This document shows positions 1 to 6,335 of a stretch of DNA of 16,399 nucleotides, in pieces. Under the pieces are notes generated by a model that worked only from the letters and a program-made list of their open reading frames with translations, made no database searches and was not told the DNA's origin. The position numbers and the translations under genes are program-made. Position 1 is the first letter of the stretch. Every line of letters begins with the position of its first letter. Source of the stretch: Paracoccaceae bacterium (GTDB taxonomy: Bacteria; Pseudomonadota; Alphaproteobacteria; Rhodobacterales; Rhodobacteraceae); NCBI GenBank assembly GCA_015485375.1, contig WFTU01000248.1, positions 1 through 16,399 on the forward strand, written 5' to 3'.

Positions 1-135
1 CCCTTCAAACCCGCCGCCCTGTGGATCGAGTCCTACGGGCAGTTCCTCGATGACAGCTTCGAGATGCTCGAAAAGGCGCTGGCCCTGCAAGCCGAGGAAG
101 GCTACCTCGACCTGCCGGAGCTGGACGAAGACTAG
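1..135 (+). CDS. C-terminal end of a small gene, possibly an ArsR-type regulator (5' end outside window)
   Basis: Frame 1 is open from the first base to a TAG stop at 133-135 and gives 44 residues with no start in the window. The fragment holds the pattern W-I-E-S-Y-G-Q-F-L-D-D-S-F-E-M-L-E followed by an acidic tail ending LDED. An aromatic-rich helix of the form 'WI..Y..F....F..L...L' is typical of the last helix of ArsR/SmtB-type winged-helix regulators (often those linked to AHSA1 or SRPBCC genes). That is the best guess, but 44 residues cannot prove it. The gene runs tail-to-tail with fliL, so it is not part of the flagellar operon. Its G+C-rich codon use matches the rest of the window. 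Confidence 0.5.
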   Translation, partial: PFKPAALWIESYGQFLDDSFEMLEKALALQAEEGYLDLPELDED

Positions 136-193
136 GGTCGGGAGCCGTTAATCCGACGTCACCGGCGTCAAATCCGCGAAATATCAGTGGTCC

Positions 194-213
194 GGGCCGC
201 GCCGGGCCCCTTT
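194..213 (+). terminator. Weak candidate terminator of the leftmost gene
   Basis: GGGCC (194-198) can pair with GGCCC (205-209) across a six-base loop, followed by a C and only three T. It lies 59 bases after the TAG of the plus-strand gene. The stem is short and the T run is poor, so this is a tentative call. Confidence 0.25.
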
Positions 214-341
214 CCAAGCGGTTCGGGCCACTGGGATGAAGCGGGTTTGGCGTCCTTCGGATTTGACGGGTTTTCCGCCTGACGGCTTCATACTCCCTTG
301 AAATAGCCCCGCTATTCCTGCGGGAATGCTCATGGTCTGAC

Positions 342-363
342 AAAAACCTGCCAAACCGGTGGC
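342..363 (-). terminator. Candidate terminator of the flagellar operon after fliL
   Basis: Read on the minus strand, GCCA pairs with TGGC around CCGGTT (363 to 350). AGG and five T (346-342) follow. It begins 22 bases after the fliL stop codon. The stem is only four pairs, so it would be a weak intrinsic terminator; Rho may act instead. Confidence 0.35.
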
Positions 364-385
364 GTTGGATTAACGGGTCCTGAGC

Positions 386-880
386 CTAGATATCCTGTCG
401 CAGAATATCCGTCACCAGCACATCGGACACCTCTTTACCCAACACCTCCTGCGCCGCCTCGCGCAAGGATCCACGCAGATCCTTCATCGCCTCGCTACCG
501 GTAAACTGCCCCTCGAACCCGCCAGAGTTCGAATGCAGGAACATCACCCGCAACAGCGAGTCCCGCAACTTCGGTTCCTTTTCATAGACAGACTCCGCAA
601 GTGCAGGCGGCAGTTCGACCGACAGCGACATCACCACGAGCGCCGCCACCCGCCCGTCACGCACCACAGGCACTACAAACTGTTTGTCGAGCTTTACATA
701 CTCGACCATCTTGCCCCCCTCGGCCGGTTTTTCGGCCTTGGGCGCAGGCTCGGGGCATTCCACACCCTCGGCAGGAACGCACCCGGCCACCACTTCGGGC
801 GCAGGCCGCAGAAGCATCCCCGCCCCGACACCACCGCCCAATCCGATCAGGATCAACACTACCGGTAAGAGTTTCGCCAT
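386..880 (-). CDS. fliL: Flagellar basal body-associated protein FliL
   Basis: A 164-residue inner-membrane protein with a single N-terminal membrane helix (about residues 5-24, rich in L, I, G and V) and a periplasmic domain. The domain carries the FliL pattern: a strand 'YVKLDKQFVVPVV', then a segment about alternating short strands and a C-terminal helix ending in 'VSDVLVTDILRQDI'. FliL sits around the MotA/MotB stator units at the basal body and supports torque or swimming. Two cysteines lie in the Pro/Glu-rich linker after the membrane helix (residues 34 and 42), which is not a family hallmark. It is the last gene of the minus-strand operon, nine bases after flgH, and is probably co-transcribed. 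The usual companion fliF is not next to it here. Confidence 0.9.
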   Translation of the reverse strand: MAKLLPVVLILIGLGGGVGAGMLLRPAPEVVAGCVPAEGVECPEPAPKAEKPAEGGKMVEYVKLDKQFVVPVVRDGRVAALVVMSLSVELPPALAESVYEKEPKLRDSLLRVMFLHSNSGGFEGQFTGSEAMKDLRGSLREAAQEVLGKEVSDVLVTDILRQDI

Positions 881-889
881 CAGTATATC

Positions 890-1621
890 CTAAAACGGAG
901 AGACAATTTCAAACACCTGCTGGCCATACCTTGGTTGCTGGAAGTCACTGATCTGCCCCCGCCCGCCATAGGAGATCCGTGCCCCCGCGATCTTGTCATA
1001 GGTAATCTCGTTCTGGCGCGAAATATCCTCCGGCCGCACGATCCCGGCGATCTGCAATTCCCGCAACTCATAGTTCACCCGAACCTCCTGCAACCCGCGC
1101 ACCACCAGATGTCCGTTCTGCAACACCTCCACCACAGTCGCCGCGATCCGCAATGTGATCTTTTCGTTGCGCGAGACACTGCCGTCGCCCGAAAAACTGG
1201 ACGTCGACGAAAAATTCGCCGCCGGATCAAGGCTGGTTCCCGCGGGCAATATTCCGTTCAGGGCGTCCGGCAACCCCAGCAACGCCCCGATACTCATCGT
1301 CTCCGACCCGGTGCGGTTCCGCCCCGAGCGGTTGGACAGCTGTGCCTGATCGTCAATCTCGATAACCACGGTCAGAATATCCCCAAGCCCCCGCGCCCGC
1401 CGGTCCCCGAACAGGGAAGATGGCCCCGCACTCCAGAGTGACCCGCGACTGTACGCCATGCGCCGTTCCTGTTGCGGCGGTACCGCCAGCGCGGCACGTT
1501 CGCGATTGACCAGCGGCTGCGATCCCGCGCCAATCTCGCTAAGGGCAGGCTGCTGCCCGACATTCTCTAGCCGTCCGCAGGCGGCCACAAACAACAGCAT
1601 GGCGAACACCGCAACCTTCAT
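890..1621 (-). CDS. flgH: Flagellar L-ring lipoprotein FlgH
   Basis: A 243-residue outer-membrane lipoprotein that forms the L ring around the flagellar rod. The first 14 residues are a lipoprotein signal with the lipobox FVAAC, so Cys15 should be lipidated after cleavage by signal peptidase II. The FlgH core is clear: 'SLWSAGPSSLFGDRRARGLG' then 'DILTVVIEI', a Ser/Thr/Gly-rich loop near residues 95-150, and the C-terminal beta-rich part with 'NGHLVVRG', 'NYELRELQIAGIVRPEDIS', and a final '...QQPRYGQQVFEIVSPF'. Length is normal for the family. The start codon overlaps the flgA stop (ATGA, 1618-1621), so translation is probably coupled. Confidence 0.96.
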   Translation of the reverse strand: MKVAVFAMLLFVAACGRLENVGQQPALSEIGAGSQPLVNRERAALAVPPQQERRMAYSRGSLWSAGPSSLFGDRRARGLGDILTVVIEIDDQAQLSNRSGRNRTGSETMSIGALLGLPDALNGILPAGTSLDPAANFSSTSSFSGDGSVSRNEKITLRIAATVVEVLQNGHLVVRGLQEVRVNYELRELQIAGIVRPEDISRQNEITYDKIAGARISYGGRGQISDFQQPRYGQQVFEIVSPF

Positions 1622-2034
1622 GGTCCGACCTCCACGCTGCCGTCCGGCAGAACCGTTCCGGTCACCGTCAGGCGCGAATCCAGATTCATCACCCGCACGC
1701 GCTCTCCCACACCCGCCCGATCCAGCGCCCGACCGTCGGTCGAAATGCTCAGCGCTCCGTAGCGATAGATCATGGCTACGATCTGGTTCCGTTTGATAAC
1801 CGCAGGTGGTCCGACATCGGAAAACCGCACCGGCCGCCCCGGATAGAGGTTCACCTTCGTCTCCAGTCCGATCACGTCCTGCGGGTCCGTGAAAGCACCC
1901 GCGGTTGCCGGTTCAATGACACCCAGAGCCTCCGCCGTCACGATCTGCTGCGCGCGCAGCGGATTGGTGACCACAACGGTTTGCGCCGCTGCGCCATTTG
2001 CCAGAAGGAGTATCAGAAGAAACCGGACCATCAT
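1618..2034 (-). CDS. flgA: Flagellar P-ring assembly chaperone FlgA (short form)
   Basis: A 138-residue periplasmic protein that helps FlgI assemble into the P ring. A signal peptide covers about residues 1-17 (M-M-V-R, a leucine-rich core, then N-G-A-A-A before Q18). The mature part matches the SAF/FlgA C-terminal half: 'FTDPQDVIGLETKVNLYPGRPVR' with the usual 'G....R.....G..I', then 'VIKRNQIVAMIYRYGALSISTDGRALDRAGVGERVRVMNLDS' and a closing 'VTGTVLPDGSVEV'. It is much shorter than enterobacterial FlgA (about 220 residues), because the N-terminal domain is missing. This is common in Rhodobacterales. It overlaps both flgG (4 bp) and flgH (4 bp), a sign of translational coupling. flgI is not in this window. 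Confidence 0.93.
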   Translation of the reverse strand: MMVRFLLILLLANGAAAQTVVVTNPLRAQQIVTAEALGVIEPATAGAFTDPQDVIGLETKVNLYPGRPVRFSDVGPPAVIKRNQIVAMIYRYGALSISTDGRALDRAGVGERVRVMNLDSRLTVTGTVLPDGSVEVGP

Positions 2035-2816
2035 CGGATCTGCGTCGTCGCCCCCAGCATCTGGTCGGCCGCCGTGATCACCTTCGCATTCAACTCATAT
2101 CCGCGCTGCGCCTCGATCAACTCGGTCAACTCGCGCACCGCATCCACCGAACTTCCCTCCAGGTATCCCTGCCGGAAAACCCCCAGCCCGTCGATTCCCG
2201 GCTCGCCAATCCGCGCCGCGCCCGAGGCCCCCGTCTCGCGATAAAGATTTCCCCCCATCGCCTCCAGACCCTTTTCATTCGTAAAACCGGCCAGAGTCAG
2301 CTGGCCCAGCAACTGCGCCTCCGCCTGCCCGTCGAAGTAGGCATAAATCTCGCCATCGGCGTTGATTGTCACGTCACGCGCGTCATCGGGAATGGTGACA
2401 TCCGGAACGATCTGGTAGCCGTCCGAGGTCACCACCTGACCATCACCGGTCAGTTTCAGCGCCCCGTCCCGCGTGTAACCGGAGCCCCCCGAGGGCAGCG
2501 CCACCTCGATATATCCGCGCCCTTCGATCGCCAGATCAAGCGTGCCGCCGGTCTGCTTCAGCGCGCCTTGTTCCACATTCATCGAAATCGCCGAGGGCCG
2601 CACCCCCATGCCGAGCTGCACGCCCGCCGGCAGCACCGACCCGTCCTGCGCGCTCACCGTCCCCGCCCGCTGGATCTGCTGGTAGTTCAGATCCGCAAAT
2701 TCCGCGCGCCGCGCGTTGTATCCGGTGGTGTTCATATTGGCGAGGTTGTTGGAAATAACCTCCACCCGCATCTGCTGTGCGGCCATGCCGGTCGCGGCAA
2801 TTTTCAGGGCATTCAT
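2031..2816 (-). CDS. flgG: Flagellar distal rod protein FlgG
   Basis: A 261-residue axial protein forming the distal rod, exported by the flagellar type III apparatus without a cleaved signal. The N-terminal rod motif is plain: 'NALKIAATGMAAQQMRVEVI' leading to 'SNNLANMNTTGYNARRAEFADL'. The middle D1/Dc region has 'GYIEVALPSGGSGYTRDGAL' and 'DGYQIVPDVTIP'. The C-terminal coil holds 'YLEGSSVDAVRELTELIEAQ' and then 'RGYELNAKVITAADQMLG'. Length agrees with FlgG (about 260). It starts 11 bases after flgF ends and overlaps flgA by 4 bases. FlgG and FlgF are paralogues; this one is assigned FlgG by length and by the closing A-D-Q-M-L motif. Confidence 0.96.
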   Translation of the reverse strand: MNALKIAATGMAAQQMRVEVISNNLANMNTTGYNARRAEFADLNYQQIQRAGTVSAQDGSVLPAGVQLGMGVRPSAISMNVEQGALKQTGGTLDLAIEGRGYIEVALPSGGSGYTRDGALKLTGDGQVVTSDGYQIVPDVTIPDDARDVTINADGEIYAYFDGQAEAQLLGQLTLAGFTNEKGLEAMGGNLYRETGASGAARIGEPGIDGLGVFRQGYLEGSSVDAVRELTELIEAQRGYELNAKVITAADQMLGATTQIR

Positions 2817-2827
2817 ATCGTGTTCCT

Positions 2828-3550
2828 TTATGTTGTGCGGCCAAGGGTGCGGATGGCGGAGCGGATTTGCTCGTCCTCCCGATCCAGAAGTTTCTGCCCG
2901 AGCTCATAGGCCCGCTGCACCTCGATCAGCCGCGTCATTTCGATGATGGCATTCACGTTCGACCCCTCGATAAACCCCTGCTTGACGCGCGAGTCTTCCG
3001 CCGGAAGCGGCTCCGCATCCGAACGGAACATCACGCCGTCCTCGCGCAGAAGCAGTTGCGGGTTTTCCACCTCGAACACGCCGATCTGCGCGACCGGCCG
3101 TCCGTTGGCAGATACGGAACCGTCCTCGGCGATCCCGACATCTTCTGCATCCGGCGGAATGAAAACCGGCGCGCCGCCCGCATCCAGAACCCGAAAGCCC
3201 GTCGCGCTCACCAGATCGCCCTCGCCATTCGGTGTGAAACTTCCCGCCCGTGTCAGCCGGTTTCCCTGCGGCGTCTCGACCATGAAAAAACCGGGGCCGT
3301 CTATCGCCAGATCGAACCGCCCGCCGGTGCGCGTCATGGTGCCGCCGGCCTCGTCGGTAAAACGCACCCGCGCGGTGGCCATGGAGACGCCGCCGCCCGC
3401 CGCATCCAGCGGCTGCACGCTTTCCGCGAACACCACGCCTTCGCGCCGGAAACCGGTGGTGGAGATATTGGCAATGTTGTTCGCCACCGTTTGCAGTTCC
3501 TTCAGCAAACCGGACTGGCGGGTAATGCCGATGTATCCTGTCGAAACCAT
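2828..3550 (-). CDS. flgF: Flagellar proximal rod protein FlgF
   Basis: A 240-residue rod protein. After the start it reads 'MVSTGYIGITRQSGLLKELQ', then 'TVANNIANISTTGFRREGV', the N-terminal flagellar axial motif. The middle has 'GGRFDLAIDGPGFFMVETP' and 'NRLTRAGSFTPNGEGDLV'. The end has 'FIEGSNVNAIIEMTRLIEVQ' and 'RAYELGQKLLDREDEQIRSA'. The start is placed at 3550, not the upstream ATG at 3568, for two reasons. AAGGAG stands 5 bases before this ATG, so the longer version would have to code through the ribosome site. The family also begins at this Met-x-x-x-Gly-Tyr. A 64-base gap separates it from fliQ, unusually wide for this operon, and holds a promoter-like element (see 3601-3610). Confidence 0.94.
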   Translation of the reverse strand: MVSTGYIGITRQSGLLKELQTVANNIANISTTGFRREGVVFAESVQPLDAAGGGVSMATARVRFTDEAGGTMTRTGGRFDLAIDGPGFFMVETPQGNRLTRAGSFTPNGEGDLVSATGFRVLDAGGAPVFIPPDAEDVGIAEDGSVSANGRPVAQIGVFEVENPQLLLREDGVMFRSDAEPLPAEDSRVKQGFIEGSNVNAIIEMTRLIEVQRAYELGQKLLDREDEQIRSAIRTLGRTT

Positions 3551-3600
3551 ATGCGCTCCTTTTGGCATTCTTGCCGTTGCGAATCCGTTTTGACGCCGGG

Positions 3601-3610
3601 GGGTTAAGAA
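3601..3610 (-). promoter_or_regulatory. TTCTTAACCC element before flgF, possible CtrA half-site
   Basis: On the minus strand TTCTTAACCC ends 50 nt before the flgF start codon, in the 64-base gap after fliQ. The same ten bases occur in the same orientation 45 nt before fliI (4946-4955), and both are followed by a loosely matching G/T/A-rich stretch. TTAACC is the core of the half-site bound by CtrA, which controls flagellar genes in many Alphaproteobacteria. The repeat is visible; the CtrA link is inference. Confidence 0.4.
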
Positions 3611-3614
3611 ACCC

Positions 3615-3884
3615 TCAAAATCCGCCCGCGATTTTCACAATCACCGTGTCCCTGAAAAAATTGACCAGCAGTTGCCCCGAATATCCCATCGAAACCCAGA
3701 ACACCGCGAGGATCGCCCCGAGTTTCGGCACCGAGGTCAGCGTCAGCTCCTGAATGGAGGTCAAAGCCTGAAACAGCCCGATCGCCAGCCCCACAAACAG
3801 GGCGACCAGCAGCACCGGGGCCGAGGCCAGCAGTGCCACCCAAAGCCCTTCGCGCAGAAAATCGAGAATTTCCTGTTCCTGCAT
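3615..3884 (-). CDS. fliQ: Flagellar type III export gate protein FliQ
   Basis: An 89-residue inner-membrane protein with two hydrophobic helices (about residues 13-38 and 53-76), the expected size and layout of FliQ. With FliP and FliR it forms the export gate of the flagellar type III secretion apparatus. Recognisable stretches are 'EILDFLREGLWVALLASAPV', 'GLAIGLFQALTSIQELTLTS' and 'PKLGAILAVF', the FliQ loop pattern 'QA.TSIQE.TL...PK'. Its ATG shares one base with the fliE stop (TGATG at 3882-3886), so translation is coupled. fliP and fliR are absent from the window and must lie elsewhere, as is usual when this operon order occurs. Confidence 0.95.
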   Translation of the reverse strand: MQEQEILDFLREGLWVALLASAPVLLVALFVGLAIGLFQALTSIQELTLTSVPKLGAILAVFWVSMGYSGQLLVNFFRDTVIVKIAGGF

Positions 3885-4174
3885 CAGACCGGCATCCGCA
3901 GGATTTCCTGATAGGCCTCCACGACCTTGTCGCGCACCGTCACCGCCGTTTCGATCGCCAGCTGGCTCGCCGCCAGCGCCTGCACGACCGAGGCCGCATC
4001 CGCCTTGCCGACCATTCCCGCAGCGGCGGTTTCCTCGCCCGCGCGCATGGTCTGCATGAAATCGGTGGCGATCTGCGCAAACAGGTTGTCGCCCGCACCT
4101 TCCGCCGGTTTCGGGCGGGCGATGTTCTGGGCATTCGTGTAGAGTTGCGAGGCAATATGTGCCGTTTTATCCAT
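3884..4174 (-). CDS. fliE: Flagellar hook-basal body protein FliE
   Basis: A 96-residue export substrate that joins the MS ring to the proximal rod. The C-terminal half has the FliE signature: 'KADAASVVQALAASQLAIET' followed by 'AVTVRDKVVEAYQEILRMPV', matching the family pattern 'E......A..A...ME....TVRDK...AY..I..M.V'. The N-terminal half is variable. It lies 12 bases after flgC and overlaps fliQ by one base. The length fits FliE (about 100 residues). Confidence 0.94.
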   Translation of the reverse strand: MDKTAHIASQLYTNAQNIARPKPAEGAGDNLFAQIATDFMQTMRAGEETAAAGMVGKADAASVVQALAASQLAIETAVTVRDKVVEAYQEILRMPV

Positions 4175-4186
4175 GGTGTCGCCTTT

Positions 4187-4564
4187 CTAGCGTCTCAACA
4201 GGTCAAGAATGGAAGAGGTCATCTGCCGCGCCTGGTCGAACATGCGCAGATTGGCCTCGTAGGATCGCTGCGCCTCGCGGGCGTCGGCGATCTCGATCAT
4301 CAGGTTGACGTTGGAGCCCTCGTAATACCCGTCCTCCCCCGCCATCGGGTGCGCCGGATCGAAAATCCTCTCGCGTTCGCTCCGGTCCAGCCGCACTTCG
4401 CCCGGGCGCACCGTGCCGTCCAGCACCTGCTCGAACGGCACCAGTTTGCGGCGATAGCCTGGCGTGTCGGCATTGGCGATATTCTCCGCACTCAGGCGCA
4501 GGCGGGTCGACTGGGCCGACATGCCGCTGACGCTGGCGCTCATGGAACTGAACAGATCACCCAT
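4187..4564 (-). CDS. flgC: Flagellar proximal rod protein FlgC
   Basis: A 125-residue rod protein. The N-terminal axial motif is 'RLRLSAENIANADTPGYRRK'. The FlgC-type middle 'DPAHPMAGEDGYYEGSNVNL' includes the family's 'P.......GYV..SNVN' turn, and the C-terminal coil reads 'EIADAREAQRSYEANLRMFD' ending 'SSILDLLRR'. FlgB, FlgC, FlgF and FliE stack to make the proximal rod in the periplasm. It is a little shorter than E. coli FlgC (134), mainly in the variable middle. Nine bases separate it from flgB upstream and 12 from fliE downstream. Confidence 0.95.
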   Translation of the reverse strand: MGDLFSSMSASVSGMSAQSTRLRLSAENIANADTPGYRRKLVPFEQVLDGTVRPGEVRLDRSERERIFDPAHPMAGEDGYYEGSNVNLMIEIADAREAQRSYEANLRMFDQARQMTSSILDLLRR

Positions 4565-4573
4565 TTCGACCTC

Positions 4574-4912
4574 CTATCTGATCCGGCCCATACCGGCGCG
4601 CAGGATGTCGAGGGACTTGCTGTAAACCCCCAGCGCCAGATCGTGCTGCATCCGCACCTCTGCCGAGCGCACCATCTGGTCCTCCAGCGAGACCGTGTTG
4701 CCATTGGGCGATTCCGCCCCGCGGGCGCTGCTCTCGAACACCTCGAACCGTTCTTCCGCCGCCGCATAGCTCTCGGCAAACGGTTTCACGTCACGCGCCT
4801 TGAATCCCGGTGTATCGGCGTTGGCGATATTTTCGGCAATCACCGCCTGTCGTGCGGATGCATGTTCTGCCAGACGGCCGGCCATCTGCAAAATTCCGAT
4901 GCTGAATTTCAT
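4574..4912 (-). CDS. flgB: Flagellar proximal rod protein FlgB
   Basis: A 112-residue rod protein, first gene of the minus-strand operon. After the start it reads 'MKFSIGILQMAGRLAEHASA' and then 'RQAVIAENIANADTPGFKAR', the rod-protein N-terminal motif. It ends with the coil 'QHDLALGVYSKSLDILRAGM'. The start at 4912 is chosen over the ATG at 4936. AAGGGAG stands about 10 bases before it, the family begins near this residue, and the eight extra residues of the longer form look non-conserved. It diverges from fliI with an 88-base spacer that must hold its promoter. Confidence 0.94.
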   Translation of the reverse strand: MKFSIGILQMAGRLAEHASARQAVIAENIANADTPGFKARDVKPFAESYAAAEERFEVFESSARGAESPNGNTVSLEDQMVRSAEVRMQHDLALGVYSKSLDILRAGMGRIR

Positions 4913-4945
4913 TTCAGGGCTTCTCCCTTGCTGCATGTAAGGTGA

Positions 4946-4955
4946 TTCTTAACCC
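4946..4955 (+). promoter_or_regulatory. TTCTTAACCC element in the flgB/fliI divergent spacer
   Basis: Exact copy of the element before flgF, here facing fliI and ending 45 nt before its ATG. It contains TTAACC, the core of CtrA-type half-sites. A second, imperfect half (TGAAC at 4963-4967) follows. The spacer serves two divergent flagellar genes, so a bidirectional control site is expected here. The motif is visible; the regulator is inferred. Confidence 0.4.
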
Positions 4956-5000
4956 TTGGTGGTGAACAAAAGGTTATCGAGGCCCGCAAAGGAGCGAATC

Positions 5001-6335
5001 ATGTTCACCGATTTCAAACCGCTGGAAAATGCCCTGCGCGAGATCCGCGCCACCCGCCGTTTCGGGCGGGTGCAGGCGGTGGAATCCGCTGCCATCCGCA
5101 TCTCCGGCCTGTCGCGCCATGGTCATGTGGGCGACCGGATCCGTATTTCGCGCCGCTCCGGCGGCACCATTGGTGGCGAGATCGTCGCGCTCTCCCGCAC
5201 CTCCGTCCTGACTATGTTATATGGCCCGACCGAGGGGATCGCCATTGACGACGAGGTCGAACTCCTTCCGCCGCACGGCATCCGTCCGTCACCGGCATGG
5301 ATCGGCCGCGTGGTCGATGCCTTCGGAAACCCCATGGACGGCCCCCCGCTTTTCCACGGCGACCGCCCCGTCCCGCTGCGCCGCGAGCCGCCAATCGCCA
5401 CCATGCGCCGTACATTGGGCGGACGGCTGCAAACCTCGCTGGCAGTTTTCAACACGGTCCTGCCGCTGGCGCGCGGCCAGCGCATCGGGGTATTTGCCGG
5501 ATCGGGCGTCGGCAAATCCTCGCTTCTGGCCGAGATGGCCCGCGGGCTGGAGGCCGACGTCGTGGTCATCGCCCTGATCGGCGAGCGCGGCCGCGAGCTG
5601 CGCGAGTTCACCGAACAGGTGCTGGGGCCCGACGGCATGAAGCGCGCCGTGGTCGTTACGGCCACCTCCGACCAGTCGCCACTGGTCAAACGCCGCGCCG
5701 CTTGGACGGCCATGGCCGTGGCCGAATACTTCCGCGACACGGGAAAACACGTCCTGCTGCTGATGGACTCCATTACCCGTTTCGCCGAAGCCCACCGCGA
5801 GGTTGCCCTGACCGCAGGCGAGGCCCCCAGCCTGCGCGCCTATCCGCCCTCCACCGCCAATCTGATTGCCGGACTGGCCGAGCGTGCCGGTCCCGGTCCC
5901 TCGGGCTCCGGCGACATCACGGCGATTTTCACCGTCCTCGTCGCCGGATCGGATATGGAGGAACCGGTGGCCGATATCACCCGCGGCGTGCTGGACGGCC
6001 ATGTCGTCCTGTCGCGCAATATCGCCGAGCGGGGCCGCTTCCCCGCGATTGACACAACCCGCAGCGTCTCGCGCAGTCTGCCCGCCGTCGCCAGCAGGGA
6101 TGAAAACGCCCTGCTCGCACGGGTCCGCAGCCTTGTCGCCACCTACGAGAAAGCCGAACCGATGGTGCAAACCGGCCTCTATGTTACCGGTGCCGATCCC
6201 GAAATTGACGAGGCCGTCACCCTCTGGCCGAAACTCGACGCCTTTTTTGCCCGCAACATCCCCGAGCCGCCCGAGGACAGCTTCGCCGCGCTTGCCGAAA
6301 TCCTGACCCCGTCAGATCCGGTCCTCGACGCGTGA
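5001..6335 (+). CDS. fliI: Flagellum-specific export ATPase FliI
   Basis: A 444-residue cytoplasmic ATPase of the F1-beta type that powers or primes flagellar type III export. It has a Walker A loop GSGVGKSS (Lys172), a Walker B aspartate in LLLMDSITRFAEA (Asp256), the catalytic-Glu strand ALIGERGRELREF, and the hallmark 'SGSGDITAIFTVLVAGSDME' segment followed by 'EPVADITRGVLDGHVVLSR'. The start ATG at 5001 has AAAGGAG seven bases upstream; an in-frame TTG at 4956 has no such site and would add a non-family extension. It is divergent from flgB. Its last 24 bases overlap, tail to tail, the end of the regulator gene on the other strand. fliH and fliJ are not adjacent in the window. Confidence 0.96.
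   Translation: MFTDFKPLENALREIRATRRFGRVQAVESAAIRISGLSRHGHVGDRIRISRRSGGTIGGEIVALSRTSVLTMLYGPTEGIAIDDEVELLPPHGIRPSPAWIGRVVDAFGNPMDGPPLFHGDRPVPLRREPPIATMRRTLGGRLQTSLAVFNTVLPLARGQRIGVFAGSGVGKSSLLAEMARGLEADVVVIALIGERGRELREFTEQVLGPDGMKRAVVVTATSDQSPLVKRRAAWTAMAVAEYFRDTGKHVLLLMDSITRFAEAHREVALTAGEAPSLRAYPPSTANLIAGLAERAGPGPSGSGDITAIFTVLVAGSDMEEPVADITRGVLDGHVVLSRNIAERGRFPAIDTTRSVSRSLPAVASRDENALLARVRSLVATYEKAEPMVQTGLYVTGADPEIDEAVTLWPKLDAFFARNIPEPPEDSFAALAEILTPSDPVLDA

Noticed and set aside
308..324. CCCGC...GCGGG hairpin
   Set aside because: Five pairs with a seven-base loop and no T run on either strand; not convincing as a terminator.
5..343. 112-residue minus-strand open frame at the left end
   Set aside because: It is antisense to the clear C-terminal coding end at 1-135, is rich in Arg, Pro and Ser like a frame shadow in G+C-rich DNA, and has no recognisable domain or ribosome site.
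3551..3568. Longer flgF start at 3568
   Set aside because: The extra codons contain the AAGGAG ribosome site of the start at 3550.
4913..4936. Longer flgB start at 4936
   Set aside because: The ribosome site and family alignment favour 4912.
4956..5000. TTG start of fliI at 4956
   Set aside because: No ribosome site; it would add 15 residues unlike the family. ATG at 5001 has AAAGGAG at proper distance.
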